A stretch of DNA of 64,000 nt from REEB95 sp035934995 (GTDB lineage Bacteria > Pseudomonadota > Alphaproteobacteria > ATCC43930 > CGMCC-115725), in NCBI GenBank assembly GCA_035934995.1, contig DASYXI010000048.1, positions 1 through 64,000 on the forward strand, read 5' to 3'. Under the pieces are notes generated by a model. That model was not told the DNA's origin and made no database searches. It saw nothing but the letters and a program-made list of their open reading frames with translations. Below are positions 1 through 8,573 of this stretch, in pieces; positions within the stretch are counted from its first letter, which is position 1, and every line of letters starts with the position of its first letter. The position numbers and the translations under genes were made by a program.

Positions 1-12
1 GGCCGGCGGGAA

Positions 13-89
13 TGGTCGGAGTGAGAGGATTCGAACCTCCGGCCCCTAGCTCCCGAAGCTAGTGCTCTACCAGGCTGAGCTACACTCCG
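13..89 (-). tRNA. tRNA-Pro (anticodon CGG)
   Basis: On the minus strand the sequence folds as a full cloverleaf. The 7-bp acceptor stem is CGGAGTG/CACTCCG with discriminator A and an encoded CCA. The D-arm is GCTCAG...GAGC, the anticodon stem is CTAGC/GCTAG around the loop TTCGGGA, and the T-arm carries GGTTCGAATCC. The anticodon CGG reads proline codon CCG. Confidence 0.95.
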
Positions 90-154
90 GCGCGGCGCGG
101 TATAGCAGGCTTGCGCCCTGATACCATAGTCTTTTTCGGGCAGAAACGGCGCGA

Positions 155-1171
155 CTAATAGCCCCGCTCAAGGCAGAAATCGATCGCCTCGTCGAGCGCG
201 CGCCGTTCCGGCGAATCATGGAAGATGCCGAGCGCGCCGCGGGCGGTTTCGGCATAGAGCCGCGCCCGTTCGAGCGTCGCGGCCAACGTGCCGTGATGCT
301 GCATCAACCCGATGGCGCGTTCGAGATCGCCGTCGCGCTGCTCGCCGGCTTCGAGCGTGCGGCGCCAGAATTCGCGCTCGTCGGCATCCGCGGCCTTGAG
401 CGCCAGCACCACCGGCAGCGTGATCTTGCCGTCGCGGAAATCGTCGCCCACCGCCTTGCCGAGCTCGGCCTGCCGCGCGGAATAGTCGAGCATGTCGTCG
501 ACCAGCTGGAAGGCGATGCCGAGATTGCGGCCATAGGCTTCGAGCGCCTTTTCCTCGGTCTCCTTGCGCTCGCCGAGCACCGCGCCGATGCGCGACGCCG
601 CCGCGAAGAGCGCCGCGGTCTTGGCGTTGATGACTTCGAGATATTGCGCCTCGGTGGTGTCGGTGTCGTTGCTGGTGACGAGCTGCAGCACTTCGCCTTC
701 GGCGATGATCGCCGACGCGCGCGACAAGATGTCGAGCACCTTGAGCGAGCCGTCCTCGACCATGAGCTGGAAGGCACGGCTGAACAGGAAATCGCCAACC
801 AGCACCGACGGCTTGTTGCCCCACACGGCGTTGGCGGTGGCGAGGCCGCGCCGCAAGCCGCTGGCGTCGACGACGTCGTCGTGCAGCAGCGTCGCGGTAT
901 GGATGAACTCGACCGCGGCGGCGAGCGCGATGTGGCGGTCGCCGCGATAGCCGCAGAGCCGCGAACTGGCGAGCGTCAGCATCGGCCTGAGCCGCTTGCC
1001 GCCGGCGGCGATGATGTGGCCGGCAAGCTGCGGGATCAGCGCGACGGGACTTTGCATCCGCGCCAGGATCAGGGTGTTGACCTGCGCCACGTCGGCCGCG
1101 ACGAGCGCCGTCAAGCGGTCGAGCGAAACCCGATGCTTGATCCCCTGGTCCGCATTTGCGGGTAAGGCCAA
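155..1171 (-). CDS. ispB: Polyprenyl diphosphate synthase (octaprenyl/decaprenyl type)
   Basis: Trans-acting isoprenyl chain-elongation enzyme of 338 residues, the usual family length. It condenses isopentenyl diphosphate onto an allylic primer to make the long side chain of ubiquinone. Both aspartate-rich motifs that bind Mg-diphosphate are visible: DDVVD near residues 98-102 and DDMLD near 225-229. GKAVGDDFRDGK near the second motif is typical of the long-chain members. The ATG at 1171 is followed by a short variable N-terminus. Chain length (C40, C45 or C50) cannot be read from sequence alone. The gene is divergent from the DUF2007 gene and convergent with nothing, the tRNA-Pro lying just downstream. 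Confidence 0.9.
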   Translation of the reverse strand: MALPANADQGIKHRVSLDRLTALVAADVAQVNTLILARMQSPVALIPQLAGHIIAAGGKRLRPMLTLASSRLCGYRGDRHIALAAAVEFIHTATLLHDDVVDASGLRRGLATANAVWGNKPSVLVGDFLFSRAFQLMVEDGSLKVLDILSRASAIIAEGEVLQLVTSNDTDTTEAQYLEVINAKTAALFAAASRIGAVLGERKETEEKALEAYGRNLGIAFQLVDDMLDYSARQAELGKAVGDDFRDGKITLPVVLALKAADADEREFWRRTLEAGEQRDGDLERAIGLMQHHGTLAATLERARLYAETARGALGIFHDSPERRALDEAIDFCLERGY

Positions 1172-1223
1172 ATCGTCTCTCCCTGGCGGTTGACCGCGCG
1201 CGCCGGCACGGCGAGCATAGAGG

Positions 1224-1243
1224 GCTTGACCCTGCGGTCAAGC
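1224..1243. promoter_or_regulatory. Perfect 8-bp inverted repeat between divergent genes
   Basis: GCTTGACC-CTGC-GGTCAAGC lies in the spacer between the polyprenyl synthase gene and the DUF2007 gene. It could be an operator or part of a divergent promoter (TTGACC resembles a -35 element). There is no following T-run, so a terminator is less likely. Function is inferred only from position and symmetry. Confidence 0.35.
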
Positions 1244-1290
1244 GCCCCCGGCCGCTTGGGTCCGGTGGCAGTTTATCCGGTCGGAGGCCG

Positions 1291-1500
1291 ATGAAGGAAC
1301 TGCTGCGCACCAACGATCCGGTGCGGCTGTCGTGGGCCGAGGCGCTGTTGACATCGGCCGGTATCGAAATCGTGATCGCCGACCGGCACACCAGCGTGGT
1401 CGAAGGGTCGATCGGCGCCATCCAGCGGCGGATCCTGGTGGCCGAGGACGATCTGGCCCGCGCCCGCGCCTTGCTCGCCGAAGCCGAAGGCTCGCTGTGA
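1291..1500 (+). CDS. DUF2007-family small protein (putative signal-transducing protein)
   Basis: A 69-residue protein with the compact DUF2007 pattern: an N-terminal MKELLRTNDPVRLSWAEALL segment, a central strand (IEIVIADRHT), a conserved VEGSIGA turn, and a C-terminal ILVAEDDLARARALL helix. The family is small, probably ferredoxin-like in fold, and of unknown role. The ATG at 1291 gives the normal start; TCGGAGG just upstream is a good ribosome-binding site. The stop TGA overlaps a possible GTG start of the methyltransferase that follows, so the two are probably cotranscribed. Confidence 0.8.
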   Translation: MKELLRTNDPVRLSWAEALLTSAGIEIVIADRHTSVVEGSIGAIQRRILVAEDDLARARALLAEAEGSL

Positions 1501-1517
1501 CGCCCGTTGTCGCTTCA

Positions 1518-2255
1518 ATGGCGGTCAGCGACGACGCACTGCTCGGCGGCCGCATAAAATTATTGCAGCCGATCGAAGGCTACCGCGTCGCCATCGACCC
1601 GGTGTTGTTGGCCGCCGCGGTGCCCGCCGTGGCGGGCGACACCGTGCTCGATATCGGCTGCGGCGTCGGCGCGGCCGCATTGTGTCTCGCGGCGCGCGTG
1701 CCCGGTTGCCGCGTCACCGGCATTGAGATGCAGCGCGAGCTCGTGCGGCTCGCCGGCGAGAACGCGTCGCGCAACAATTTCGCCGATCGCGTCGCGATCA
1801 TGGCCGGCGACATCCGCAACCCGCCGCCGCGGCTCGAGCCCGGTGGCTTCGCGCACGTCATGGCGAACCCACCTTACATGGAGGCGGAAGCCGCGAGCCC
1901 GCCGCCGCTGCCGGCGAAGGCAATCGCGATGGTCGAAGGCGCGGCCGATCTCGCCGCCTGGGCGCGCTTCGCGCTCGCCATGGTGCGGCCGCGCGGCAGC
2001 ATCACCTTCATCCATCGCGCCGACCGGCTGGAGCATCTCCTGGCGCAATTCGCCGGCCGCGCCGGCGGCATCGTCGTGCTGCCGCTATGGCCGGGCGCCG
2101 GCAAATTGACCAAGCGCGTCATCGTTCACGCGCGCAAGGATGTGGCGACGCCGACGCGGCTCTTGCCCGGATTGGTCCTGCACGAAACCGACGGTCGCTA
2201 CACCGCCGAAGCCGACGCCGTGCTGCGCGACGCGAAGGCGATCGATCTTACCTAA
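1518..2255 (+). CDS. TrmN6-like tRNA adenine-N6 methyltransferase
   Basis: A 245-residue class I SAM-dependent methyltransferase. Motif I is DIGCGVGA near residues 45-52, and the amino-methyltransferase motif NPPY is near 117-120, as expected for N6-adenine or similar N-methylation. The N-terminus (LGGRIKLLQPIEGYRVAIDPVLLAA) is that of the TrmN6/YfiC group, which modifies A37 of tRNA-Val in enterobacteria. Two starts are possible: ATG 1518, or GTG 1497 overlapping the upstream stop as GTGA. The second would give translational coupling. Substrate in this organism is inferred from family membership. Confidence 0.85.
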   Translation: MAVSDDALLGGRIKLLQPIEGYRVAIDPVLLAAAVPAVAGDTVLDIGCGVGAAALCLAARVPGCRVTGIEMQRELVRLAGENASRNNFADRVAIMAGDIRNPPPRLEPGGFAHVMANPPYMEAEAASPPPLPAKAIAMVEGAADLAAWARFALAMVRPRGSITFIHRADRLEHLLAQFAGRAGGIVVLPLWPGAGKLTKRVIVHARKDVATPTRLLPGLVLHETDGRYTAEADAVLRDAKAIDLT

Positions 2256-2256
2256 C

Positions 2257-2292
2257 CGTCATTGCGAGCCGCGAAGCGGCGAAGCAATCCAG
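2257..2292. repeat. Dispersed palindromic repeat, family A (partial copy)
   Basis: CGTCATTGCGAG...GAAGCAATCCAG is one arm of the REP-like element found again at 8486-8568 and 54216-54284. Copies sit just after stop codons in intergenic spacers, as expected of REP/BIME-type elements. Confidence 0.7.
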
Positions 2293-2430
2293 CCCGACAA
2301 CCGAGAATCCGCATCCGCCATCCAACCTGGCCCGGATGCGGCGATTATAGCCCGCCATGGCGGCGGCCTCATCGGGCATGGCATCAGCATAAGCAACCCG
2401 CGAATCGCTCCAATGCTCGAGCTTTTCATC

Positions 2431-2502
2431 GTCATGCCCGGCTTTGTGCCGGGCATCCACGTCTTTAAGGCGTGGATGGCCGGGTCAAGCCCGGCCATGA
2501 CC
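2431..2502. repeat. Dispersed palindromic repeat, family B
   Basis: A nested inverted repeat: GTCATGCCCGG...CCGGGCATCCACG, then CGTGGATGGCCGGG...CCCGGCCATGAC. A second copy, in the other arrangement, lies at 53248-53318. This family is very common between genes in rhizobial and rhodospirillal genomes. It accounts, with family A, for most of the 2256-2590 spacer. Confidence 0.75.
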
Positions 2503-2590
2503 ATCGAAGAGGCGACTGAACCACGTGGTCGCCAGAGCGTCGCACCCGGCGACGGTTGACCCCTTATGGCCGCTCCCCTACACCATCGCC

Positions 2591-2848
2591 ATGCCCGATT
2601 TCAGCTTGGGCAAGCTGTTGTTGCTTGCCTTCATCCTGGTCGTCGTCTGGTACGGCTGGAAATATGCCCAGCGGGTCGAAGCCATCCGGCGCGCGCTCAA
2701 GGAAGAGATCGAGCGCCGCCGCACCGGCGCGGCGCCGGCGGCGAAGCGTCCGGCGGAAGACCTGGTGAAATGCTCGGCCTGTGGCATCTATGTGCCATCG
2801 CGCGGCGCGCGTGCCTGCGGCCGCACCGATTGTCCGTGGCCGCGCTGA
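2591..2848 (+). CDS. Small membrane protein with C-terminal zinc-ribbon-like cysteines
   Basis: An 85-residue protein. An N-terminal transmembrane helix (about residues 7-22) is followed by a charged helix and a C-terminal CxxC...C(x4)C cluster: C61, C64, C76, C81. The layout resembles the PP0621-type conserved small proteins. Location just upstream of glyQ is a conserved alphaproteobacterial arrangement as far as I know it. The cysteines probably bind a metal on the cytoplasmic side. Function is unknown. ATG 2591 is chosen because it places the hydrophobic segment at the N-terminus. Confidence 0.7.
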   Translation: MPDFSLGKLLLLAFILVVVWYGWKYAQRVEAIRRALKEEIERRRTGAAPAAKRPAEDLVKCSACGIYVPSRGARACGRTDCPWPR

Positions 2849-2855
2849 GGCGACG

Positions 2856-3728
2856 ATGGCGGCGCGCGCGAGCAAGGCTCCCAGCTTCCAAACGCTGCTG
2901 CTGCGCTTGCAGGATTATTGGGCGAAGCAGGGCTGCGTCATCCTGCAGCCCTACGACGTCGAGATGGGCGCCGGCACCTTTCATCCGGCGACGACGTTGC
3001 GCGCGCTTGGACCGAAGGCCTGGAACGCCGCCTATGTGCAGCCGTCGCGTCGGCCGAGCGACGGGCGCTACGGCGAGAACCCGAACCGCTTGCAGCACTA
3101 TTACCAGTTCCAGGTGATCCTGAAGCCGGCGCCGGCGGCGAGCCAGCAACTTTATCTCGATAGCCTCGCCGCGCTCGGCATCGACGCCAAGCGGCACGAC
3201 ATCCGCTTCGTCGAGGACGATTGGGAAAGCCCGACGCTCGGCGCCTGGGGTCTCGGCTGGGAAGTCTGGCTCGACGGCATGGAGGTGACGCAGTTCACCT
3301 ATTTCCAGCAGGTCGGCGGCATCGAATGCGATCCGGTCTCGACCGAGATCACTTACGGCCTCGAACGCCTTGCGATGTACGTACAAGGCGTCGAGAACGT
3401 CTACGATCTCGATTACAACGGCGCCGGCGTCAAATACGGCGACGTCTTCAAGCGCGCCGAGCGTGAATATTCCGCCTACAATTTCGAGGCCGCGGACACG
3501 GCGCTGCTGTTCCGGCACTTTGCTGACGCGGAAACCGAATGCCGTGCACTGCTCGGCCGCAAGCTGGCGCTGCCGGCTTACGACCAGTGCATCAAGGCAA
3601 GCCACTGCTTCAATCTGCTCGATGCGCGCGGCGCGATCTCGGTGACCGAGCGCGCCGCCTATATCGGCCGCGTGCGTGCGCTGGCGAAGGCGTGCTGCGA
3701 AGGCTGGCTTGCGGGCGAGGGCGGCTGA
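2856..3728 (+). CDS. glyQ: Glycyl-tRNA synthetase alpha subunit
   Basis: Catalytic subunit of the bacterial alpha2-beta2 glycyl-tRNA synthetase, which charges tRNA-Gly in the cytoplasm. At 290 residues it has the family's usual size. The N-terminus (FQTLLLRLQDYWAKQGCV) and the segments QPYDVEMGAGTFHP, NPNRLQHYYQFQV and EVWLDGMEVTQFTYFQQ are unmistakable. The ATG at 2856 follows the stop of the small membrane gene by 7 bases. The stop TGA shares its last base with the glyS ATG, so the two subunits are translationally coupled and made in equal amounts. Confidence 0.97.
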   Translation: MAARASKAPSFQTLLLRLQDYWAKQGCVILQPYDVEMGAGTFHPATTLRALGPKAWNAAYVQPSRRPSDGRYGENPNRLQHYYQFQVILKPAPAASQQLYLDSLAALGIDAKRHDIRFVEDDWESPTLGAWGLGWEVWLDGMEVTQFTYFQQVGGIECDPVSTEITYGLERLAMYVQGVENVYDLDYNGAGVKYGDVFKRAEREYSAYNFEAADTALLFRHFADAETECRALLGRKLALPAYDQCIKASHCFNLLDARGAISVTERAAYIGRVRALAKACCEGWLAGEGG

Positions 3729-5776
3729 TGCCCGATCTGCTGCTCGAGCTGTTGACCGAGGAAATTCCGGCGCGCATGCAGGGTCTGGCCGCGCGCGAGC
3801 TCAAGCGCCTCATTGAGGTCGAGCTCAAGGAATTGAATCTCGCGGCGACGCTTATCGAAACCTTCGTCACGCCGCGGCGGCTGACGCTGGCGGTGGCCGG
3901 GCTGCCGAAGATGCAGGCGGGTTCGGCCGAAGAGCGCCGCGGTCCGCGCGTCGGATCGCCCGAGCAAGCGGTACAGGGTTTCCTCAAATCCGCCGGTCTG
4001 ACTTCGCTCGACCAATGCGAAAAGCGCGCGACCGACAAGGGCGAGTTCTGGTTCGCGACCATCAAGCGGCCGGGCCGGGCGACCAAGGATGTCCTGTCCG
4101 TGCTGTTGCTCGAAGTCATTCGTGACCTGCCGTGGCCCAAGTCGATGCGCTTTCCGGCGGCGCCGTTCCGCTGGGTGCGGCCTATTCAATCGGCCGTCTG
4201 TCTGTTCGACGGCAAAGTGCTGAAGCTCAACTTGGGATCGGTGCCGGTCGGGAACAAAACCGTCGGCCACCGATTTCTGTCGCCGGCCGCTTTCGTGGTG
4301 CGCGATCTCAAGGATTACCGCGCCAAGCTCGCGCGGACCAAGGTCGTGCTCGATGCCGCGGAACGCCGCCGCCGGATCGAAAGCGGTTTGTCCCAGGCTG
4401 CGACAAAAACGGGGCTGAAGGTTAAGCCCGACGACGCCTTGCTCGAAGAAGTCACAGGCCTGGTCGAATGGCCCGCCGTTCTAATGGGCGCGATCGATCC
4501 GAGCTTCATGGATCTCCCGCCTGAGGTGCTGACTACGGCGATGCGCACCCATCAGAAATATTTCGCCACGCTCGACAAGGCAGGCAAGCTCGCGCCGCGT
4601 TTCCTGCTGGTCGCGAATCTCGATGCCGCCGACGGCGGCAAGGCGGTCATTGCCGGCAACGAGCGCGTGCTGAAGGCGCGGCTCGCCGACGCGCGCTTCT
4701 TCTGGGATCAGGACCGCAAGGTGAAGCTGATCGCGCGCGTCGAAAAGCTGCGCGACCGCGTCTTCCACGCCAAGCTCGGCACCGTCCAGGACAAGATGAC
4801 GCGCGTCGCCAAGCTGGCCGAGGCCGTCGCGCCGCACGTGCCGGGCGCCGACGTCGCCAAGCTGCGCCGCGCCGCGGCGCTCGCCAAAGCCGATCTGTCG
4901 TCCGGCATGGTCGGCGAATTTCCCGAGCTGCAAGGCGTCATGGGCCGCTATTACGCGTTGCACGATGGCGAGGCCGCCGAGGTTGCCGACGCCATCGCCG
5001 AGCATTACGCGCCGCAGGGACCGAGCGACCGCTGCCCGACCGCGCCGGTTTCGGTGGCGCTGGCGCTCGCGGACAAGCTCGACACGCTGGCGAATTTCTT
5101 CGCCATCGGCGAGAAGCCGACCGGCTCCGGCGATCCGTTCGCGTTGCGCCGCGCCGCGCTCGGCGTCATTCGCCTGATCCTCGAGAACAAGCTGCGGTTG
5201 CCGCTGTTGACCGTGTTCAAGGCCGCCGCGCCGGCGGGCAAGGACCCGGGCAAGGAGCTGCTCGAATTCTTCGCCGACCGGCTGAAAGTCCATCTGCGCG
5301 AGCGCGGCGTGCGGCACGATCTGATCGCCGCGGTCTTCGCGCTCGGCGACGAGGACGATCTGGTGCGGTTGCTGGCGCGCGTCGATGCGCTCGGCGCGTT
5401 CCTCAAAACCGAAGACGGCGCCAATCTGCTGGTCGCGTATCGCCGCGCCGCCAACATCCTGCGCATCGAGGAGAAGAAAGACAACCGCAGTTACTCCGGC
5501 GTGCCGCGGCCCGATTTGCTCCAGGCCGCCGAGGAGCGCACGCTCGACAAGGCGCTGCACGAGGCGGCGTTGCGCAACGCCGCCGCGCTCGAGGCCGAGG
5601 ATTTCGCCGCCGCGATGCGCGCGCTCGCCGCGTTGCGCGGTCCGGTCGACAAATTCTTCGACAAGGTGACGGTCAATACCGACGACAAGGAAATCCGGGA
5701 AAATCGCCTGAGGCTGCTTTCGCAGATCCGCGACACGCTGAACCGCGTCGCGGATTTTTCGCGGATCGAGGGATAG
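3728..5776 (+). CDS. glyS: Glycyl-tRNA synthetase beta subunit
   Basis: The 682-residue tRNA-binding subunit of the alpha2-beta2 enzyme. The N-terminus (LLLELLTEEIPARMQ) and internal blocks FVTPRRL, ARFFWDQD, SSGMVGEFPELQGVMG and SDRCPTAPVSVALALADKLD are characteristic, followed by the C-terminal anticodon-binding region. The start is the ATG at 3728, one base into the glyQ stop. Upstream in-frame codons lie inside glyQ and are not used. Four bases separate its stop from ppdK, so glyQ-glyS-ppdK form one operon. Confidence 0.97.
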   Translation: MPDLLLELLTEEIPARMQGLAARELKRLIEVELKELNLAATLIETFVTPRRLTLAVAGLPKMQAGSAEERRGPRVGSPEQAVQGFLKSAGLTSLDQCEKRATDKGEFWFATIKRPGRATKDVLSVLLLEVIRDLPWPKSMRFPAAPFRWVRPIQSAVCLFDGKVLKLNLGSVPVGNKTVGHRFLSPAAFVVRDLKDYRAKLARTKVVLDAAERRRRIESGLSQAATKTGLKVKPDDALLEEVTGLVEWPAVLMGAIDPSFMDLPPEVLTTAMRTHQKYFATLDKAGKLAPRFLLVANLDAADGGKAVIAGNERVLKARLADARFFWDQDRKVKLIARVEKLRDRVFHAKLGTVQDKMTRVAKLAEAVAPHVPGADVAKLRRAAALAKADLSSGMVGEFPELQGVMGRYYALHDGEAAEVADAIAEHYAPQGPSDRCPTAPVSVALALADKLDTLANFFAIGEKPTGSGDPFALRRAALGVIRLILENKLRLPLLTVFKAAAPAGKDPGKELLEFFADRLKVHLRERGVRHDLIAAVFALGDEDDLVRLLARVDALGAFLKTEDGANLLVAYRRAANILRIEEKKDNRSYSGVPRPDLLQAAEERTLDKALHEAALRNAAALEAEDFAAAMRALAALRGPVDKFFDKVTVNTDDKEIRENRLRLLSQIRDTLNRVADFSRIEG

Positions 5777-5780
5777 AGCG

Positions 5781-8477
5781 ATGGCTAAATCCAAGTGGGT
5801 TTACCAGTTCGGCGACGGCAAGGCCGAAGGTCGCGCCGATATGCGCAATCTGCTCGGCGGCAAGGGCGCCGGCCTCGCCGAGATGAGCAATCTTGGCCTG
5901 CCGGTGCCGCCCGGCTTCACCATCACCACCGAGGTCTGCACTTTCTTCTATAAGAACGACAAGCAATATCCGCCCGATTTGCGCGCCCAGGTCGATGTCG
6001 CGCTGCAGGCGCTCGAGAAGCGCATCGGCGCGGCGTTCGGCGACGCCAAGAATCCGCTGCTGGTGTCGGTGCGCTCGGGTGCGCGCGCCTCGATGCCCGG
6101 CATGATGGACACGGTGCTCAATCTCGGCCTCAACGACGTTACCGTCGAAGGCCTGGCGAAGAAAAGCGGCGACGCGCGCTTCGCCTATGACAGCTATCGC
6201 CGGTTTATCCAGATGTATGGGCAAGTGGTGCTCGGCGTCGATCACCAGCTGTTCGAGGACCTGCTCGACAACGTCAAGCTCGACACGGGCAAGCAGCTTG
6301 ACACCGAGCTGACCGCGGACCAGTGGCACGAGGTCATCGAGGCCTACAAGAAATTGGTTCAGCGCGAGCTGAAGAAGCCGTTCCCCCAGGCGCCGGAAGA
6401 GCAGCTCTGGGGCGCGATCGGCGCGGTGTTCGGCTCGTGGATGAACCAGCGCGCCATCACCTATCGCCGGCTGCACGGCATTCCGGCGGAATGGGGCACG
6501 GCGGTCAACGTTCAGGCGATGGTGTTCGGCAACATGGGCGACGATTGTGCCACCGGCGTCGCGTTTACGAGAAACCCATCGACGGGCGTCAACGAGTTCT
6601 ACGGCGAATATCTCGCGAACGCCCAGGGCGAAGATGTCGTCGCCGGCATCCGCACGCCGCAGCATCTGACGATTGCCGGCAAAAAAACCACCAAGTCGAA
6701 GCTGCCGGCGATGGAAGAGCAGATGCCGAAGGTCTTCGGCGAGTTGCTCAAGGTGCGCGACAAGCTGGAGTCCCACTATCGGGATATGCAGGACATCGAG
6801 TTCACGGTGCAGCGGGGCAAGCTCTACATGCTGCAAACCCGCACCGGCAAGCGCACTGCGCCGGCGGCGCTGAAGATCGCGGTCGATCTCGCCAATGCCG
6901 GCGTCATCACGCGCGACGAAGCCGTGCGCCGCGTCGAGCCGCAGTCGCTCGACCAGCTCTTGCATCCGATGCTCGATCCGGCGGCCAAGCGCGTGATCCT
7001 GGCGCGCGGCTTGCCGGCCAGCCCGGGTGCGGCGTCGGGTATCGTCGTCTTCTCGGCCGACGAGGCGGAGGCCAAGGCGGCCAAGGGCACGGCGGTGATC
7101 CTGGTGCGCGTCGAAACCAGTCCCGAAGACATCCACGGCATGCACGCCGCCAAGGGCATCCTCACCACGCGCGGCGGCATGACCAGCCATGCCGCGGTGG
7201 TGGCGCGCGGGATGGGGCGCGCCTGCGTCGCCGGCGCCGGCGAGCTGCGCGTCGATTATTCCGCCAAGACGCTCACCGCCAAGGAGACGATCGTCAAAGC
7301 CGGCGAAACCATCACCATCGACGGCTCGACCGGCGAGGTCATGCTGGGATCGGTACCGACCATCCAGCCCGAGCTGTCGGGCGATTTCGCGATGCTCATG
7401 GCCTGGGCCGACAAGGTGCGGACCACCGGCGTGCGCGCCAACGCCGACACGCCGACCGACGCGCGCACCGCCAAACGTTTTGGTGCAGAGGGAATAGGCC
7501 TTTGCCGCACCGAGCACATGTTCTTCGAGGCCGAGCGGATCGTCGCGGTGCGCGAAATGATCATGGCCGACGATTCCGACGGACGGAAAAAGGCGCTCGC
7601 CAAGCTCTTGCCGATGCAGCGCGGCGATTTCGCCGAGCTGTTCCGGATCATGGACGGATTGCCGGTGACCATCCGCTTGCTCGATCCGCCGCTGCACGAA
7701 TTCCTGCCCAAGACCGACGCCGAAATGCAGGAGATCGCCAAGGCGACCGGCAAGGATCTCGCCACCATCCGCCATCGTGCCCAGATGCTGCACGAAGCCA
7801 ATCCGATGCTCGGCCATCGCGGCTGCCGGCTTGCTGTTACGGCACCTGAAATCTATGAGATGCAACTGCGCGCCATCTTCGAGGCGGCAGCGCTGGTGGC
7901 GAAGGAAACCGGCAAGATGCCGGAGCCCGAGGTGATGCATCCGCTGATCGCCACCAAGGCTGAGTTCGATTTGCTGAAGGCGATGACCGACCGCGTCGCC
8001 GCCGAGGTGGCGAAAGAGACCGGCGCCAAGCTCAAATACCTCACCGGCACGATGATCGAGCTGCCGCGCGCCGTGCTGCGTGCCGAGGAGATCGCGCAAA
8101 GCGCCGAATTCTTCAGCTTCGGCACCAACGATCTGACGCAGACTTGCCTCGGCCTGTCGCGCGACGATGCCGGCAGCTTCCTCGACGCCTATCTGAAGCA
8201 AGGCCTGCTCGAGCACGATCCGTTCGTCTCGATCGATCAGCAAGGCGTCGGCGAGCTGATGAAGATCGGCATCGAGCGCGGCCGCCGCGCGCGCAAGAAA
8301 CTGAAGCTCGGCATCTGCGGCGAGCACGGCGGCGATCCAGCCTCGGTGCGCTTCTGCCACAAGATCGGGCTCGATTACGTCTCGTGCTCGCCTTATCGCG
8401 TGCCGATCGCTCGATTGGCCGCCGCACAGGCGGCGCTCGACGAAGGCGCCAACGCAGCGGTCGCGACGACGGCGTAG
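5781..8477 (+). CDS. ppdK: Pyruvate, phosphate dikinase
   Basis: An 898-residue cytoplasmic enzyme interconverting pyruvate + ATP + Pi and phosphoenolpyruvate + AMP + PPi. The ATP-grasp domain opens with FGDGKAEGRADMRNLLGGKGAG. The phosphohistidine domain carries GGMTSHAAVVARGMGRACV with the catalytic histidine. The C-terminal TIM barrel has GLCRTEHMF, MLGHRGCRL and a C-terminal GICGEHGGDP block. The length matches the bacterial family. Position directly after glyQS is a common alphaproteobacterial order. It supports gluconeogenesis or PPi-linked glycolysis. Confidence 0.97.
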   Translation: MAKSKWVYQFGDGKAEGRADMRNLLGGKGAGLAEMSNLGLPVPPGFTITTEVCTFFYKNDKQYPPDLRAQVDVALQALEKRIGAAFGDAKNPLLVSVRSGARASMPGMMDTVLNLGLNDVTVEGLAKKSGDARFAYDSYRRFIQMYGQVVLGVDHQLFEDLLDNVKLDTGKQLDTELTADQWHEVIEAYKKLVQRELKKPFPQAPEEQLWGAIGAVFGSWMNQRAITYRRLHGIPAEWGTAVNVQAMVFGNMGDDCATGVAFTRNPSTGVNEFYGEYLANAQGEDVVAGIRTPQHLTIAGKKTTKSKLPAMEEQMPKVFGELLKVRDKLESHYRDMQDIEFTVQRGKLYMLQTRTGKRTAPAALKIAVDLANAGVITRDEAVRRVEPQSLDQLLHPMLDPAAKRVILARGLPASPGAASGIVVFSADEAEAKAAKGTAVILVRVETSPEDIHGMHAAKGILTTRGGMTSHAAVVARGMGRACVAGAGELRVDYSAKTLTAKETIVKAGETITIDGSTGEVMLGSVPTIQPELSGDFAMLMAWADKVRTTGVRANADTPTDARTAKRFGAEGIGLCRTEHMFFEAERIVAVREMIMADDSDGRKKALAKLLPMQRGDFAELFRIMDGLPVTIRLLDPPLHEFLPKTDAEMQEIAKATGKDLATIRHRAQMLHEANPMLGHRGCRLAVTAPEIYEMQLRAIFEAAALVAKETGKMPEPEVMHPLIATKAEFDLLKAMTDRVAAEVAKETGAKLKYLTGTMIELPRAVLRAEEIAQSAEFFSFGTNDLTQTCLGLSRDDAGSFLDAYLKQGLLEHDPFVSIDQQGVGELMKIGIERGRRARKKLKLGICGEHGGDPASVRFCHKIGLDYVSCSPYRVPIARLAAAQAALDEGANAAVATTA

Positions 8478-8485
8478 TCGTAATC

Positions 8486-8568
8486 CGTCATCGCGAGGCC
8501 GCGCAGCGGCCGTGGCGATCCAGGGACTCTGGATTGCCGCGTCGGCCCTTGGCCTCCTCGCAATGACG
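8486..8568. repeat. Dispersed palindromic repeat, family A (full copy)
   Basis: An 83-bp imperfect inverted repeat beginning CGTCATCGCGAGG and ending CCTCCTCGCAATGACG. It fills the spacer between the convergent ppdK and ygfZ-like genes and may double as a bidirectional terminator. Related copies lie at 2257-2292 and 54216-54284. Confidence 0.75.
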
Positions 8569-8573
8569 AAAGA

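Noticed and set aside
5673..8360. An 895-codon open frame antisense to ppdK, with similar long antisense frames over glyS, pyrC, ispB and the ClC gene
   Set aside because: They mirror the sense gene's codon bias in GC-rich DNA, encode low-complexity Arg/Ala/His-rich sequences and have no domain or ribosome-binding site.
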